From positions 1-36,821 of the forward strand of contig NZ_JMPP01000040.1 in the NCBI RefSeq assembly GCF_000735435.1: a DNA stretch of 36,821 nucleotides. The letters are read 5' to 3'. The notes below the pieces were generated by a model that was not told the DNA's origin, made no database searches, and worked only from the letters and a program-made list of their open reading frames with translations. The DNA is from Klebsiella planticola ATCC 33531. GTDB lineage: Bacteria > Pseudomonadota > Gammaproteobacteria > Enterobacterales > Enterobacteriaceae. The position numbers were made by a program, and so were the translations under genes. Below, piece by piece: positions 10,477-17,247 of the stretch; within the stretch, counting starts at the first letter, position 1; each line of letters starts with the position of its first letter.

Positions 10477-10576
10477 AGGCGTAGAAGGAGAGGGAAAATG
10501 CCTCTACGTAAAATGCAAAACACAATCTATCCATGCAAGCATTTATTCACCGCCAGCTATCTGGCGGTTTTTTTTT
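10477..10576 (+). ncRNA. mgrR: MgrR-like Hfq-dependent small RNA
   Basis: About 100 nt ending in a textbook Rho-independent terminator: CCGCCAG/CTGGCGG with a CTAT loop (10550-10567) and nine T residues. It contains the blocks GGGAAAATGCC and GCAAAACACAATCTATCC followed by ATGCAAGCATT, which agree with E. coli MgrR as I remember it. MgrR is a PhoP-activated RNA that represses eptB (lipopolysaccharide modification). A 5' hairpin (GTAGA with TCTAC) is visible. The 5' end is estimated from the weak PhoP-like promoter. From recall, E. coli mgrR lies near both dcp and mgtS; this window also carries those two genes, which supports the call. Confidence 0.7.
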
Positions 10577-10885
10577 GCCGCCATTCCCGCCTCAGCTATC
10601 GCTATTTTGTTTTATTCTGCAACTTGTCCATTAAACGTACACTGAGAAGAATAAAAGCGCTGTTTAGCAAGGCGGCGGTGCGGCGACTCTCGCGGGTTAT
10701 AGTTTTTCACCCAGCATAAAATGCTGCTGAAGAGGGGCGGAGTATCCCGCTCTCCGTGCCGGTAAAAATGGCGCTATGTCCAGCGGATTATGATCCAAAT
10801 TTAAATTTAACTCTTTGTTACAGAAGGCTTTCAATTTGATCGTAATAATCAAATCTCTTGTTTTGCACATTAAGGATAATTGATT
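10577..10885. other. 309-bp intergenic region before the Spy-like gene
   Basis: AT-rich, especially 10795-10880, and presumably carries the promoter of the next gene. No clear CpxR or BaeR site and no convincing gene were found. Confidence 0.4.
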
Positions 10886-11296
10886 GTGAATAAACTTTTC
10901 CGTAACACCCTGCTTGCCGTGGCGATGACCGCGGGTTTCTCCATGGCCGCTCAGGCAGCCACCGCTGACGAAGTACCGCCGGTTTCTCAGGACCCGGTGG
11001 TGCAGCACCTTAAGCTGAGTAACGATCAGGTGACAAAAATTAAGGGTCTGCATCAGGAGTTTGAAACCAACGTCAACAATATCAAAATCGAAGGTTTCAA
11101 AGATGGCGCGCTGATCGATGTTATCCAGTCCGGCAAGTGGGATGAGGCGAAAGTGAAACAACAGCTGGCTGCTTTTGGACAATTAGATCAGCAGGTCCGT
11201 TACTACCGCGTGAAATACTATTTTGGCGTCAACCAGGTGCTGACCCCGGAACAGCGTACCCAGGTTAAAAAAGATCTCCAGGAAGCGCTGAATTAA
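10886..11296 (+). CDS. Spy/CpxP-like periplasmic protein
   Basis: A 136-residue exported protein, probably a small periplasmic chaperone or stress protein. The GTG at 10886 is preferred: AAGGA lies 9 nt upstream and translation then begins MNKLFRNTLLAVAMTAGFSMAAQA, a standard signal peptide. An in-frame TTG at 10880 is too close to the ribosome site. The mature part is helical and carries LTPEQRTQVKKDLQEALN near the C-terminus, which resembles the LTxxQ motif of Spy and CpxP, and an upstream variant, LKLSNDQVTKIKGLHQEF. Length is slightly below Spy (161) and CpxP (166). A strong terminator follows. It is not the spy orthologue itself by sequence. Confidence 0.65.
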   Translation: MNKLFRNTLLAVAMTAGFSMAAQAATADEVPPVSQDPVVQHLKLSNDQVTKIKGLHQEFETNVNNIKIEGFKDGALIDVIQSGKWDEAKVKQQLAAFGQLDQQVRYYRVKYYFGVNQVLTPEQRTQVKKDLQEALN

Positions 11297-11303
11297 TTTC
11301 GAA

Positions 11304-11332
11304 CCCGCCAGCAATGGCGGGATTCTCTTTTT
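11304..11332 (+). terminator. Intrinsic terminator after the Spy-like gene
   Basis: CCCGCCA/TGGCGGG stem with a GCAA tetraloop, followed by ATTCTCTTTTT. Confidence 0.85.
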
Positions 11333-11374
11333 GCAGGATCGCATCACCAGCGACAGAATGAAAAATGAGCCATT

Positions 11375-11803
11375 ATGAAGAGATTCCTGTTCATCGCTCT
11401 CGGCTTTCTCGCCTTTACCTGCCAGCCCGGCTTTGCGGGTAGCAAAACCGTGGTGGATTACGGCGTTGTGCAGCAAAGTCAAATCATCACCCGCGAGACT
11501 CGCAGTCAGCCGCTGCGAACGCTTGCCGCCGGCGCGGTTGGCGGTGCTATTGGCCACCAGTTTGGTAACGGGAGCGGGCAAACGGCGATGACGGCGGTGG
11601 GCGCGGTTGCCGGAGCCAGCGCTTCGCATCACCGGCAAACGCAGCGCCAGGCCGCCCGGCAGATCGAACTGACGATCAAAACGCAATCTGGCCAGCTAAT
11701 CCAGGTGCTGCAGCCAGATGATGGTCGACTGACCTTCAATAAAGGCGATAAGGTTCGCATCCTGACCTCCGGTGCAAATACCAACGTTGATAAATCCGTG
11801 TAA
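11375..11803 (+). CDS. Exported glycine-zipper protein (SlyB/17-kDa-antigen-like)
   Basis: A 142-residue envelope protein. Residues 1-21 form a signal peptide ending GFA; a Cys at 16 lacks a proper lipobox (TC rather than [GAS]C), so signal peptidase I is expected. A glycine-zipper hairpin follows (AAGAVGGAIGHQFGNGSGQTAMTAVGAVAGASA, about residues 51-83, given here in pieces: AAGAVGGAIGHQFGNG and TAVGAVAGASA), typical of SlyB, PcP and related outer-membrane proteins. The C-terminal part (IELTIKTQSGQLIQVLQPDD) is a small beta domain like that of SlyB. The ribosome site is modest. A strong terminator follows. Its role is likely envelope integrity, but no substrate is known. Confidence 0.7.
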   Translation: MKRFLFIALGFLAFTCQPGFAGSKTVVDYGVVQQSQIITRETRSQPLRTLAAGAVGGAIGHQFGNGSGQTAMTAVGAVAGASASHHRQTQRQAARQIELTIKTQSGQLIQVLQPDDGRLTFNKGDKVRILTSGANTNVDKSV

Positions 11804-11808
11804 CCCGC

Positions 11809-11846
11809 AGGCCGCCTGCGGATAGAGGCAGGCGGCCTCTCTCTTT
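11809..11846 (+). terminator. Intrinsic terminator after the glycine-zipper gene
   Basis: A perfect 10-bp stem AGGCCGCCTG/CAGGCGGCCT with a 10-nt loop, followed by CTCTCTTT. Confidence 0.75.
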
Positions 11847-11918
11847 GCCGCTTGCCGGTTACGCCTTCACTGCGCATAAAAAGAGGAAAAAATCCTCTGA
11901 GCATCAGCCTCTTGTGAT

Positions 11919-11937
11919 AGTATTGAGAATTATTATC
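11919..11937 (+). promoter_or_regulatory. Fur box upstream of the TonB-C lipoprotein
   Basis: The 19-bp site AGTATTGAGAATTATTATC agrees with the classical Fur consensus at 14 positions, including an intact right half ATTATC. It lies 16 nt before the gene, so it probably overlaps the promoter or start of transcription. Confidence 0.7.
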
Positions 11938-11953
11938 AATATGGAAGCTGATG

Positions 11954-12286
11954 ATGAAAATATCCAGGGCCTTTCTGTTTGCCGGCTGCTGCCTGATATC
12001 CGCCTGCACCAGCCAGATGAAAGGAGTTGCGCCTGAGCAGCTGGTCTCCACGCCACCCGTTTATCCCTATTACGCTCTGGCCAACCATCTTGATGGGGAA
12101 GTGAAGATCCGTTTTGATGTTGGCGCCAACGGTAAAGTGGAGAAAATGTGGATATTAACCTCTGAACCACAGCACCTCTTCGATGATGCCGTCATTTCCG
12201 CCGTGGCAAAATGGCGTTTTGAGAGCAATAAGCCCTATAAGGGAATGACCAAAACCATCCGCTTTAAATTAAACAATGCCGGTTAG
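11954..12286 (+). CDS. Lipoprotein with a TonB C-terminal domain, iron-regulated
   Basis: A 110-residue protein consisting of a lipoprotein signal (MKISRAFLFAGCCLISAC, lipobox LISAC with Cys at 18) joined almost directly to a TonB C-terminal domain. The domain shows PPVYPYYALANHLDGEVKIR, a GANGKVEKMWIL strand, and DDAVISAVAKWRFES, all TonB_C hallmarks. The N-terminal membrane anchor and the proline-rich spanner of true TonB are missing, so energy transduction from ExbBD is unlikely unless lipid anchoring substitutes. Of two adjacent ATGs the second (11954) is better spaced from GGAAG. A Fur box upstream implies iron repression. It may modulate TonB-dependent receptors or be a degenerate TonB paralogue. 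Confidence 0.75.
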   Translation: MKISRAFLFAGCCLISACTSQMKGVAPEQLVSTPPVYPYYALANHLDGEVKIRFDVGANGKVEKMWILTSEPQHLFDDAVISAVAKWRFESNKPYKGMTKTIRFKLNNAG

Positions 12287-12679
12287 CGTTAATTCGGCAG
12301 CCGATCTTTCTGTTCTACGTTCACCCGGAATTGTTCAGGATCTCTTTGCCGTTGGTCGTCCTTTGTCATTCAGGCAAAACATCGGCGTGCCGGGATAGCG
12401 AGGGCAAAGACGAGGGCCAGAACGGCTGGATTCCCCGAAGTCACTTCACGGTTGTGCGCTAATTTGCCGCTATTTTTGCAATAAAAATAAGGCCGATGGC
12501 GACTTTTTGCGGCGAGAAACGTATGCCGTGAGAAGGTAAAGCATTGACCTGACGAGCAAAGAGATACGAATAAAAATTGTTCTCATAGACAAAAGTGTGA
12601 TCGCGATCAATATGACCAGCCATGAGTAACATTAAACATAGCTAATGTATTCATTCTAAAAATAATCAGGTGGTATTCG
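12287..12679. other. 393-bp intergenic region with a possible gene remnant
   Basis: The region has no complete gene. An in-frame tail at about 12331-12462 ends GKDEGQNGWIPRSHFTVVR and resembles the end of an SH3-like domain, but it has no start codon or ribosome site. A CRP-like site lies near its right end. The last 60 bases are AT-rich and presumably carry the yagU promoter. Confidence 0.35.
12593..12614 (+). promoter_or_regulatory. Candidate CRP site upstream of yagU
   Basis: TGTGA-TCGCGA-TCAAT: a perfect left half, correct 6-nt spacer and a partial right half, about 70 nt before the start codon. Confidence 0.5.
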
Positions 12680-13243
12680 ATGGCTATCAAGGACTTCTTT
12701 GCACAAACGGAACCCGGACGCCGACGTTATGGCGTGGCAACAGGCGTGGGGATTATCGCAGGTATTATGTCGGCATTTGTGAAGTGGGGGGCCGAAGTTC
12801 CGTTACCGCCCCGTACTTTCTCCGGCGGCAGGGATGAGTTTAACCCGCCCTATCTTTTTTTACGTGATTACCTGGGGATTGATCCTACTCACACCGTTTA
12901 TACCTTCTCAGAACACATCATCAATCCGGTGATGGTGACACATATTATTTTCTCGCTGGTATTTGCCATTGGCTATTGCGTGGTGGCAGAAGTTTTCCCC
13001 AAAGTAAAACTATGGCAGGGGGTATGGGCGGGTATCGTCGCCACTATCGCCGTTCACTGGATCTCTTTCCCTTTATTAGGTCTGACGCCTTCTCTGCTTA
13101 ATATCCCCGCCGACGAATATATTTCGGAACTGGTCGGGCATATTTTCTGGTTCTGGGCGATAGAGATGATCCGTCGCGATCTGCGAAACCGCATCACTCA
13201 TGAACCTGATGCCGAAGTTCCGCTGAATTCACCGTTCAGATAA
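12680..13243 (+). CDS. yagU: YagU family inner-membrane protein (DUF1440)
   Basis: A 187-residue inner-membrane protein matching E. coli YagU, which has been linked to acid resistance; the molecular role is unknown. The conserved N-terminus ([40 protein letters not shown], in pieces PGRRRYG and [13 protein letters not shown]) and the C-terminus [19 protein letters not shown] are nearly as in YagU. Four hydrophobic segments lie at about residues 19-37, 83-104, 113-132 and 146-162. It is about 17 residues shorter than E. coli YagU (204), the difference lying in the loop after the first segment. AGGTGG lies 7 nt before the ATG. A candidate CRP site lies upstream and a terminator downstream, so it is monocistronic. 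Confidence 0.9.
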   Translation: MAIKDFFAQTEPGRRRYGVATGVGIIAGIMSAFVKWGAEVPLPPRTFSGGRDEFNPPYLFLRDYLGIDPTHTVYTFSEHIINPVMVTHIIFSLVFAIGYCVVAEVFPKVKLWQGVWAGIVATIAVHWISFPLLGLTPSLLNIPADEYISELVGHIFWFWAIEMIRRDLRNRITHEPDAEVPLNSPFR

Positions 13244-13265
13244 TTGCCGCAAAAGCGACAGCAAT

Positions 13266-13293
13266 GACGGGCTCGCGACGGCGGGCCCGTTTT
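13266..13293 (+). terminator. Intrinsic terminator after yagU
   Basis: A 9-10 bp stem starting ACGGGCTCGC and closing with GCGGGCCCGT (one G-T pair), then TTTT. It lies just before the convergent DUF523-YbgA gene ends. Confidence 0.75.
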
Positions 13294-13299
13294 ACGTCA

Positions 13300-14259
13300 T
13301 CAGAGGAGTCTCAGGCGCAGACCTAAATCCTGTGGATAGGGGTTAAAGTAGTTTTGCGTCAGCAAATAGCGGTCCGGAAATTCGCCCAGGTAGTGTTTGA
13401 GCAATGTCATCGGCGCGAGTATTGGCAGCAAACCGGCGCGATAGTTGAGGATCACCTCGCGAAGTTCGCCGCGCTGGCGGCTACTGAGCCGTTCGCGGAA
13501 GTAGCCCTGGATATGCATCAGCACGTTGGTATGGTTTTTCCGCGAAGCGGGTTGTTTCAGAATGGCCATCAGCTTAGTGCGATACGCGACAAAGAAGGCA
13601 TCCAGATCTTCCCACTGATGAAGGGAGGCAACGAAAGGCCCAATTTCGCGATAGCCCGCCTGGTCATGCGCCAGCAGCTGCAGCTTGTACTGGCTATGGT
13701 AGTCCAGGAGAGCACGACGGCTGAGTCCCTGCGCGCGCAGGGTATTCAACTGGTGCAGAGCGAAGACGCGCTCGACAAAGTTTTCCCGCAGCACCGGATC
13801 GTGCAGGCGGCCATCCTCTTCTACGGGCAGCCACGGGTAGTGCGTGAGCAATTGCTGCGTGAAAAGACCCACTCCTTCTTTACGCCCGCGGTTACCGTTT
13901 TCGTCATACAGCCGCACGCGCTCCATACCGCAGCTGGGCGATTTCGCACAGACCACAAAGCCAGAGAGGGCGTCCACGCTGGGGAGAAATGAGCGGGTAA
14001 ATTCGGCCATTTTCTCCGTCACATCATCGTGGGGCGTTTGGCTAAAACGCATCTCAATGGTCCCTTCGGTGGTGTGCACCAGACGAAGGGCCGGGCGAGG
14101 CGCGGGCAGGCCAATGGCCATCTCCGGACAGACGGGTTTGAAGGCGACCCAATCCGCCAGTTCATCCATGACAAAGCCCATCCGTTTATGTCCACCGTCA
14201 AAGCGTACGGCGGAGCCGGTTAAACATGCGCTGATGCCGACCGCGGGTTGCGTGTTCAT
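13300..14259 (-). CDS. DUF523 (TudS-like thiouracil desulfurase)-YbgA (DUF1722) fusion protein
   Basis: A 319-residue two-domain cytosolic protein. Residues 1-155 are a DUF523 domain with Cys residues at 12 (ISACLTG), 44 (KPVCPE) and 110 (SPSCG), the pattern of TudS enzymes, which use a [4Fe-4S] cluster to desulfurate 2-thiouracil. Residues 160-319 are a YbgA (DUF1722) domain, with LSRRALLDYHSQYKLQLLAH and YRAGLLPILAPMTLLKHYL. E. coli K-12 YbgA has only the second domain. Domain order and spacing look intact. The regulator gene upstream on the same strand and a palindrome in between suggest regulated expression. YbgA often neighbours photolyase (phr), but no phr is here. Confidence 0.85.
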   Translation of the reverse strand: MNTQPAVGISACLTGSAVRFDGGHKRMGFVMDELADWVAFKPVCPEMAIGLPAPRPALRLVHTTEGTIEMRFSQTPHDDVTEKMAEFTRSFLPSVDALSGFVVCAKSPSCGMERVRLYDENGNRGRKEGVGLFTQQLLTHYPWLPVEEDGRLHDPVLRENFVERVFALHQLNTLRAQGLSRRALLDYHSQYKLQLLAHDQAGYREIGPFVASLHQWEDLDAFFVAYRTKLMAILKQPASRKNHTNVLMHIQGYFRERLSSRQRGELREVILNYRAGLLPILAPMTLLKHYLGEFPDRYLLTQNYFNPYPQDLGLRLRLL

Positions 14260-14360
14260 GGTGCCATCCTCATGATTGCATTGGTTGTAGGAACAACAGG
14301 AGCCGCGTCGGTTGCCGGGCCGCGCGACGTCTTCACATACCTAAAACTTACACAATAACT

Positions 14361-14378
14361 AATATTTGTCCAAGTATT
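14361..14378. promoter_or_regulatory. Palindrome between the MerR-type gene and DUF523-YbgA
   Basis: AATATTTGTCCAAGTATT is an 18-bp dyad with 14 of 18 symmetric positions (AATA.TTG..CAA.TATT). It lies about 100 nt upstream of DUF523-YbgA and is a plausible operator for the adjacent MerR-type regulator. Confidence 0.5.
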
Positions 14379-14476
14379 GGCGAGGATATTTATTATTATT
14401 TATTTAATTCATGAAGTTATATTTGACGATTTTTACCGGCCCTTTCCGTCAGGCGATGTGGAAAAGCGCGGAGGAC

Positions 14477-15256
14477 TCAATCTCCTTGAGCCGTATCGGC
14501 GGCCGCTTCCGGCGAGGCATCGCCGCAGGAGAGGGAGATAACGTCGAGGGCATTGACCTGCTGCCGCCAGCATGCAATCTGTTTTTTGCGGGCTGCGGTC
14601 AGTTTTCCGGAGGTGACCAGCAGCCAGTTGCGCTGCGGGAAAACCTCGGGCGCCAGAGCCGCCGGCGGGACGGGAAGGAGATCGATACGCTGGCCCTGGC
14701 CGCTACGGGCGAGGGCCTCCAGCCAGATTTCGCAGGGGTCGGAGAGATGCCAGCCGGTTATCAGCCAGTTATCTCCCGGCGCTTTTTTGTCGCCTTCGAG
14801 GCAAAACGAGGTATAGGCGATAATGATCCCGTCAAGGATTTCGCGCAGCGTCATCACCGTCGGGATGCGGGCAGACAGTTTACCGCGTAGCGGACGCAAT
14901 ACTTTCGTTACCAGCTCCGGGCGAGGGGACTCGCGGCCTGAATCGTAGATCAGCTGGCGCAGGGCATCGATTTTACCCTCCTTAAGCCGCTGCAGCATGG
15001 TTTCCTGCAGGTTTAACCAGTTGTCAGTACGCCTCGTGACGGGGCTATCCAGCAGAGGTTTCACCTGGCTGACGGGAACGCCTTTTTGAATCCAGTCGAG
15101 AATTTTGAGCGCCTGCTGAACATCATCATCGCTGTACAGACGGTGTCCACCCTCTGTACGCCGCGGTTTGAGCAGACCATATCGACGCTGCCAGGCGCGA
15201 AGCGTGGTGGGGTTAATCCCGCAAAGCCGGGCAAATTCACCGATGGAGTAAGACAT
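14477..15256 (-). CDS. MerR-family regulator of the MlrA/BluR type
   Basis: A 259-residue transcription factor. Residues 1-70 are a MerR winged helix (YSIGEFARLCGINPTTLRAWQRRYGLLKPRRTEGGHRLY, in pieces INPTTLRAWQRRYG and RRTEGGHRLYSDDDV), almost identical to MlrA and BluR of E. coli. The rest is the helical and Rossmann-like cobalamin-binding-type region of MlrA-like proteins (LDGIIIAYTSFCLEG, LITGWHLSDPCEIWLEALA), without the DxHxxG corrinoid motif, so B12 binding is not expected. BluR pairs with the blue-light antagonist BluF, but no BLUF-domain gene is present here. Its likely target is the downstream DUF523-YbgA gene. The ribosome site (AGGT) is weak. Confidence 0.85.
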   Translation of the reverse strand: MSYSIGEFARLCGINPTTLRAWQRRYGLLKPRRTEGGHRLYSDDDVQQALKILDWIQKGVPVSQVKPLLDSPVTRRTDNWLNLQETMLQRLKEGKIDALRQLIYDSGRESPRPELVTKVLRPLRGKLSARIPTVMTLREILDGIIIAYTSFCLEGDKKAPGDNWLITGWHLSDPCEIWLEALARSGQGQRIDLLPVPPAALAPEVFPQRNWLLVTSGKLTAARKKQIACWRQQVNALDVISLSCGDASPEAAADTAQGD

Positions 15257-15619
15257 GAAGGAGACCTGAAAAGAGAGGATAGTCCCAATATACTATGAAT
15301 CATTGCCGGGTAAATGTTAAATGACTACGGCCGCGTAGCCCTGGGCGGTCGCTGCTATCGCGCAGATGATATCAGGCTCCGGTCATGCCGCCGAACGGCG
15401 TTATTTCAGCGTTCGCGACGACGTCAAATGCCTCTTTCCGCGACCGCTTTGGCGTCGACTCCAGGCACCCGTCGGCCACCGGTGTTCGCGAACAACCGCA
15501 GGCGCGTCCCGCGGATCCTGAAATGGAATAAATTGATAACTTCAGTGTGGTTTTAAGGTTTCGTTAATTAACCGCAACGATACTGATGAAATCAACCTTC
15601 CCGTAAACAACATGGTTAA
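15257..15619. other. 363-bp intergenic region with a GC-rich non-coding block
   Basis: Bases 15320-15530 are GC-rich and look like former coding sequence, but no frame has a ribosome site or recognisable protein. Bases 15531-15619 are AT-rich and include the palindrome GTTAATTAAC (15563-15572). This AT-rich part probably holds the promoter of the cytochrome gene. Confidence 0.4.
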
Positions 15620-16204
15620 ATGATGAAAGACCGGTTATGTAATGCGCTTCCTCACCGCGACACCCCTTTTTTTCGTGCGCTACATATCAGCGTAGCGGTA
15701 TTGGTTTTATTGCAGATTATTAACTCTGACTTTACTGAAAGCGAGGCCCTCGGCGACGTTAACCTGGCTGGGTTCATGACATGGTTTCATGTTATCTCTG
15801 GATTTACATTGATTGCTCTGGGTATTGTGATGCTTATCTGGATGCTGACACAGCGTGGTTTTCATTACTATTTTGCCTGGCTGACGCTCGATTTTCGCGG
15901 CATGGCTGCCGATCTCAAGACGCTGATTGCATTGCGTCTACCTGACGCGCATGCCGGGGGAGTGGCGGCATTCATTCAGGGACTGGGTGTTCTGGCACTG
16001 CTGGGCGTGGCTTTGTGTGGCGGGCTCTGGTTTGTGCTGAATACCGCGTTTGGTCCATCCTCTGCGCTGGCACATGATGTTCTGGGCTTGCATAGATTCC
16101 TGACCGTATTCATTGAGACTTATTTCTGGGCCCACGGAGCCATGGGATTACTGCATATTTTCCTCAAAGTCCGCAGTCAAAGGAATAACCCGGTGACGGA
16201 ATAA
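15620..16204 (+). CDS. Cytochrome b561-like di-haem membrane protein
   Basis: A 194-residue integral membrane protein of the bacterial cytochrome b561/hydrogenase cytochrome b type. Four hydrophobic segments lie at about residues 20-38, 50-76, 118-140 and 158-186. Histidines suited to bind two haems sit in the segments: H22 (RALHISVAV), H56 (TWFHVISGF), one in LGLHRFLTV, and those in FWAHGAMGLLHIF. Such proteins pass electrons between the quinone pool and a partner. No partner oxidoreductase or soluble cytochrome gene lies alongside. Two adjacent ATGs (15620 and 15623) are possible starts, and no strong ribosome site is visible for either. A 15.3-16.5 kb stretch of sparse coding surrounds it. 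Confidence 0.8.
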   Translation: MMKDRLCNALPHRDTPFFRALHISVAVLVLLQIINSDFTESEALGDVNLAGFMTWFHVISGFTLIALGIVMLIWMLTQRGFHYYFAWLTLDFRGMAADLKTLIALRLPDAHAGGVAAFIQGLGVLALLGVALCGGLWFVLNTAFGPSSALAHDVLGLHRFLTVFIETYFWAHGAMGLLHIFLKVRSQRNNPVTE

Positions 16205-16499
16205 TTATGTTAGCGAGAGAGCGGCTGCATTATTGTGCCCGACAAATGCCGATGTCTTGTACTGTATTTCTCAAATAACCGTTCTCCCGGCACTCAAACC
16301 GCCGTCAGGACTTTACCTGGCGGCCATCTGGAATGCTGAACTTTTCTTTCCGGTGAATGATGCCGGTTCATTCTCTGAAGGCACGATGGGAGATGATGCG
16401 GGTTGCAACATCTGCCAAAAATAAGAAAACATGAAATTGTTAAGGGTATAGCTTTGTCATATGTTTAAAGTGTCCACGTAATCTTAAGGAACCGTCATC

Positions 16500-17012
16500 A
16501 TGTTTAAGCGTCGCACTCTCAAAACTGCACTTGCGGCGGTTATATCGCTTGTCGTTGTTGCTGCACCGGTTTATGCAAACCCAGGAAATGGAAATGGCGG
16601 TGGGCATGGCAATGGGGGGAGTAACCACGGGAACAGCGGCAATCATGGCAACAGCGCAGACCATAGCAACAAAGGCCAGGGGAATGGGAAGTCTGGTGAG
16701 GATCATGGCAACCGCAAGAACTACGGAAAACCAGACCACGTTGACTCCGATATCAGCTTCTCGCGGGCGCGCTCCCTGGCAGTCAATTATGGTCTGGTGG
16801 GTTATAAGGCGCTCCCCCCGGGTATCGCGAAGAATTTAGTCCGCGGCAAACCGTTGCCTCCGGGGATTGCGAAGAAAACGCTCCCGGCATCCATGATTAA
16901 CGATTTACCGTATTATCCAGGATATGAATGGCGTGCGGTTGGCGATGATTTGGTGCTGGTCGCATTAAGTACGGCAATCGTGACATCAATTATTAATGGT
17001 GTTTTTGACTAA
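16500..17012 (+). CDS. CigR-like exported protein with Gly/Asn/His-rich region
   Basis: A 170-residue protein matching Salmonella CigR, an anti-virulence inner-membrane protein, as I recall. A signal peptide covers residues 1-26 (ending APVYA). Residues 27-75 are a low-complexity stretch of Gly-Asn and His-Gly-Asn repeats. The conserved C-terminal half has ARSLAVNYGLVGYKALPPGI and KPLPPGIAKKTLPASM, two LPPGIAK repeats typical of RcnB/CigR proteins, then a hydrophobic end LVLVALSTAIVTSIINGVF. AAGGA lies 9 nt before the ATG. It is monocistronic, ending in a strong terminator. Its role in an organism without a Salmonella-type SPI-3 island is unknown. Confidence 0.8.
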   Translation: MFKRRTLKTALAAVISLVVVAAPVYANPGNGNGGGHGNGGSNHGNSGNHGNSADHSNKGQGNGKSGEDHGNRKNYGKPDHVDSDISFSRARSLAVNYGLVGYKALPPGIAKNLVRGKPLPPGIAKKTLPASMINDLPYYPGYEWRAVGDDLVLVALSTAIVTSIINGVFD

Positions 17013-17031
17013 CGCTAACCTGTTTACTCTG

Positions 17032-17057
17032 AGGCCCCGCAAATGCGGGGCCTTTTT
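17032..17057 (+). terminator. Intrinsic terminator after the CigR-like gene
   Basis: AGGCCCCGCA pairs with TGCGGGGCCT around a minimal loop, followed by five T residues. Confidence 0.92.
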
Positions 17058-17247
17058 ATCGGCGAAAGCTGCACAGGGCAGACAGGGCAAAGCGTCTTAC
17101 GAGCGGCTGAATTTGTCTTCATCAGGTTAATGGAGACCTCTCGCTAACGTCCGCCCCCGGCACAAGGCTGGTATCGTGAACCGAGCAAGCATTTAGCCTC
17201 TGGCGCCTTCACAGGATGGATTCGCTGACTGCAGAACACTTCCGCTG

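Noticed and set aside
10471-10719. Small plus-strand frame over the MgrR-like region
   Set aside because: It runs through a strong intrinsic terminator and overlaps the sRNA; the peptide is not protein-like.
15314-15556. 80-codon plus-strand frame
   Set aside because: No ribosome site, arginine-rich peptide without resemblance to any family; likely non-coding or a remnant.
16233-16424. 63-codon frame between the cytochrome and CigR-like genes
   Set aside because: No ribosome site and no domain; it looks incidental.
16585-16720. Short repeats that might suggest a CRISPR or tandem-repeat array
   Set aside because: They are degenerate Gly-Asn and His-Gly-Asn codons inside the CigR-like gene, with no uniform repeat or spacer length.
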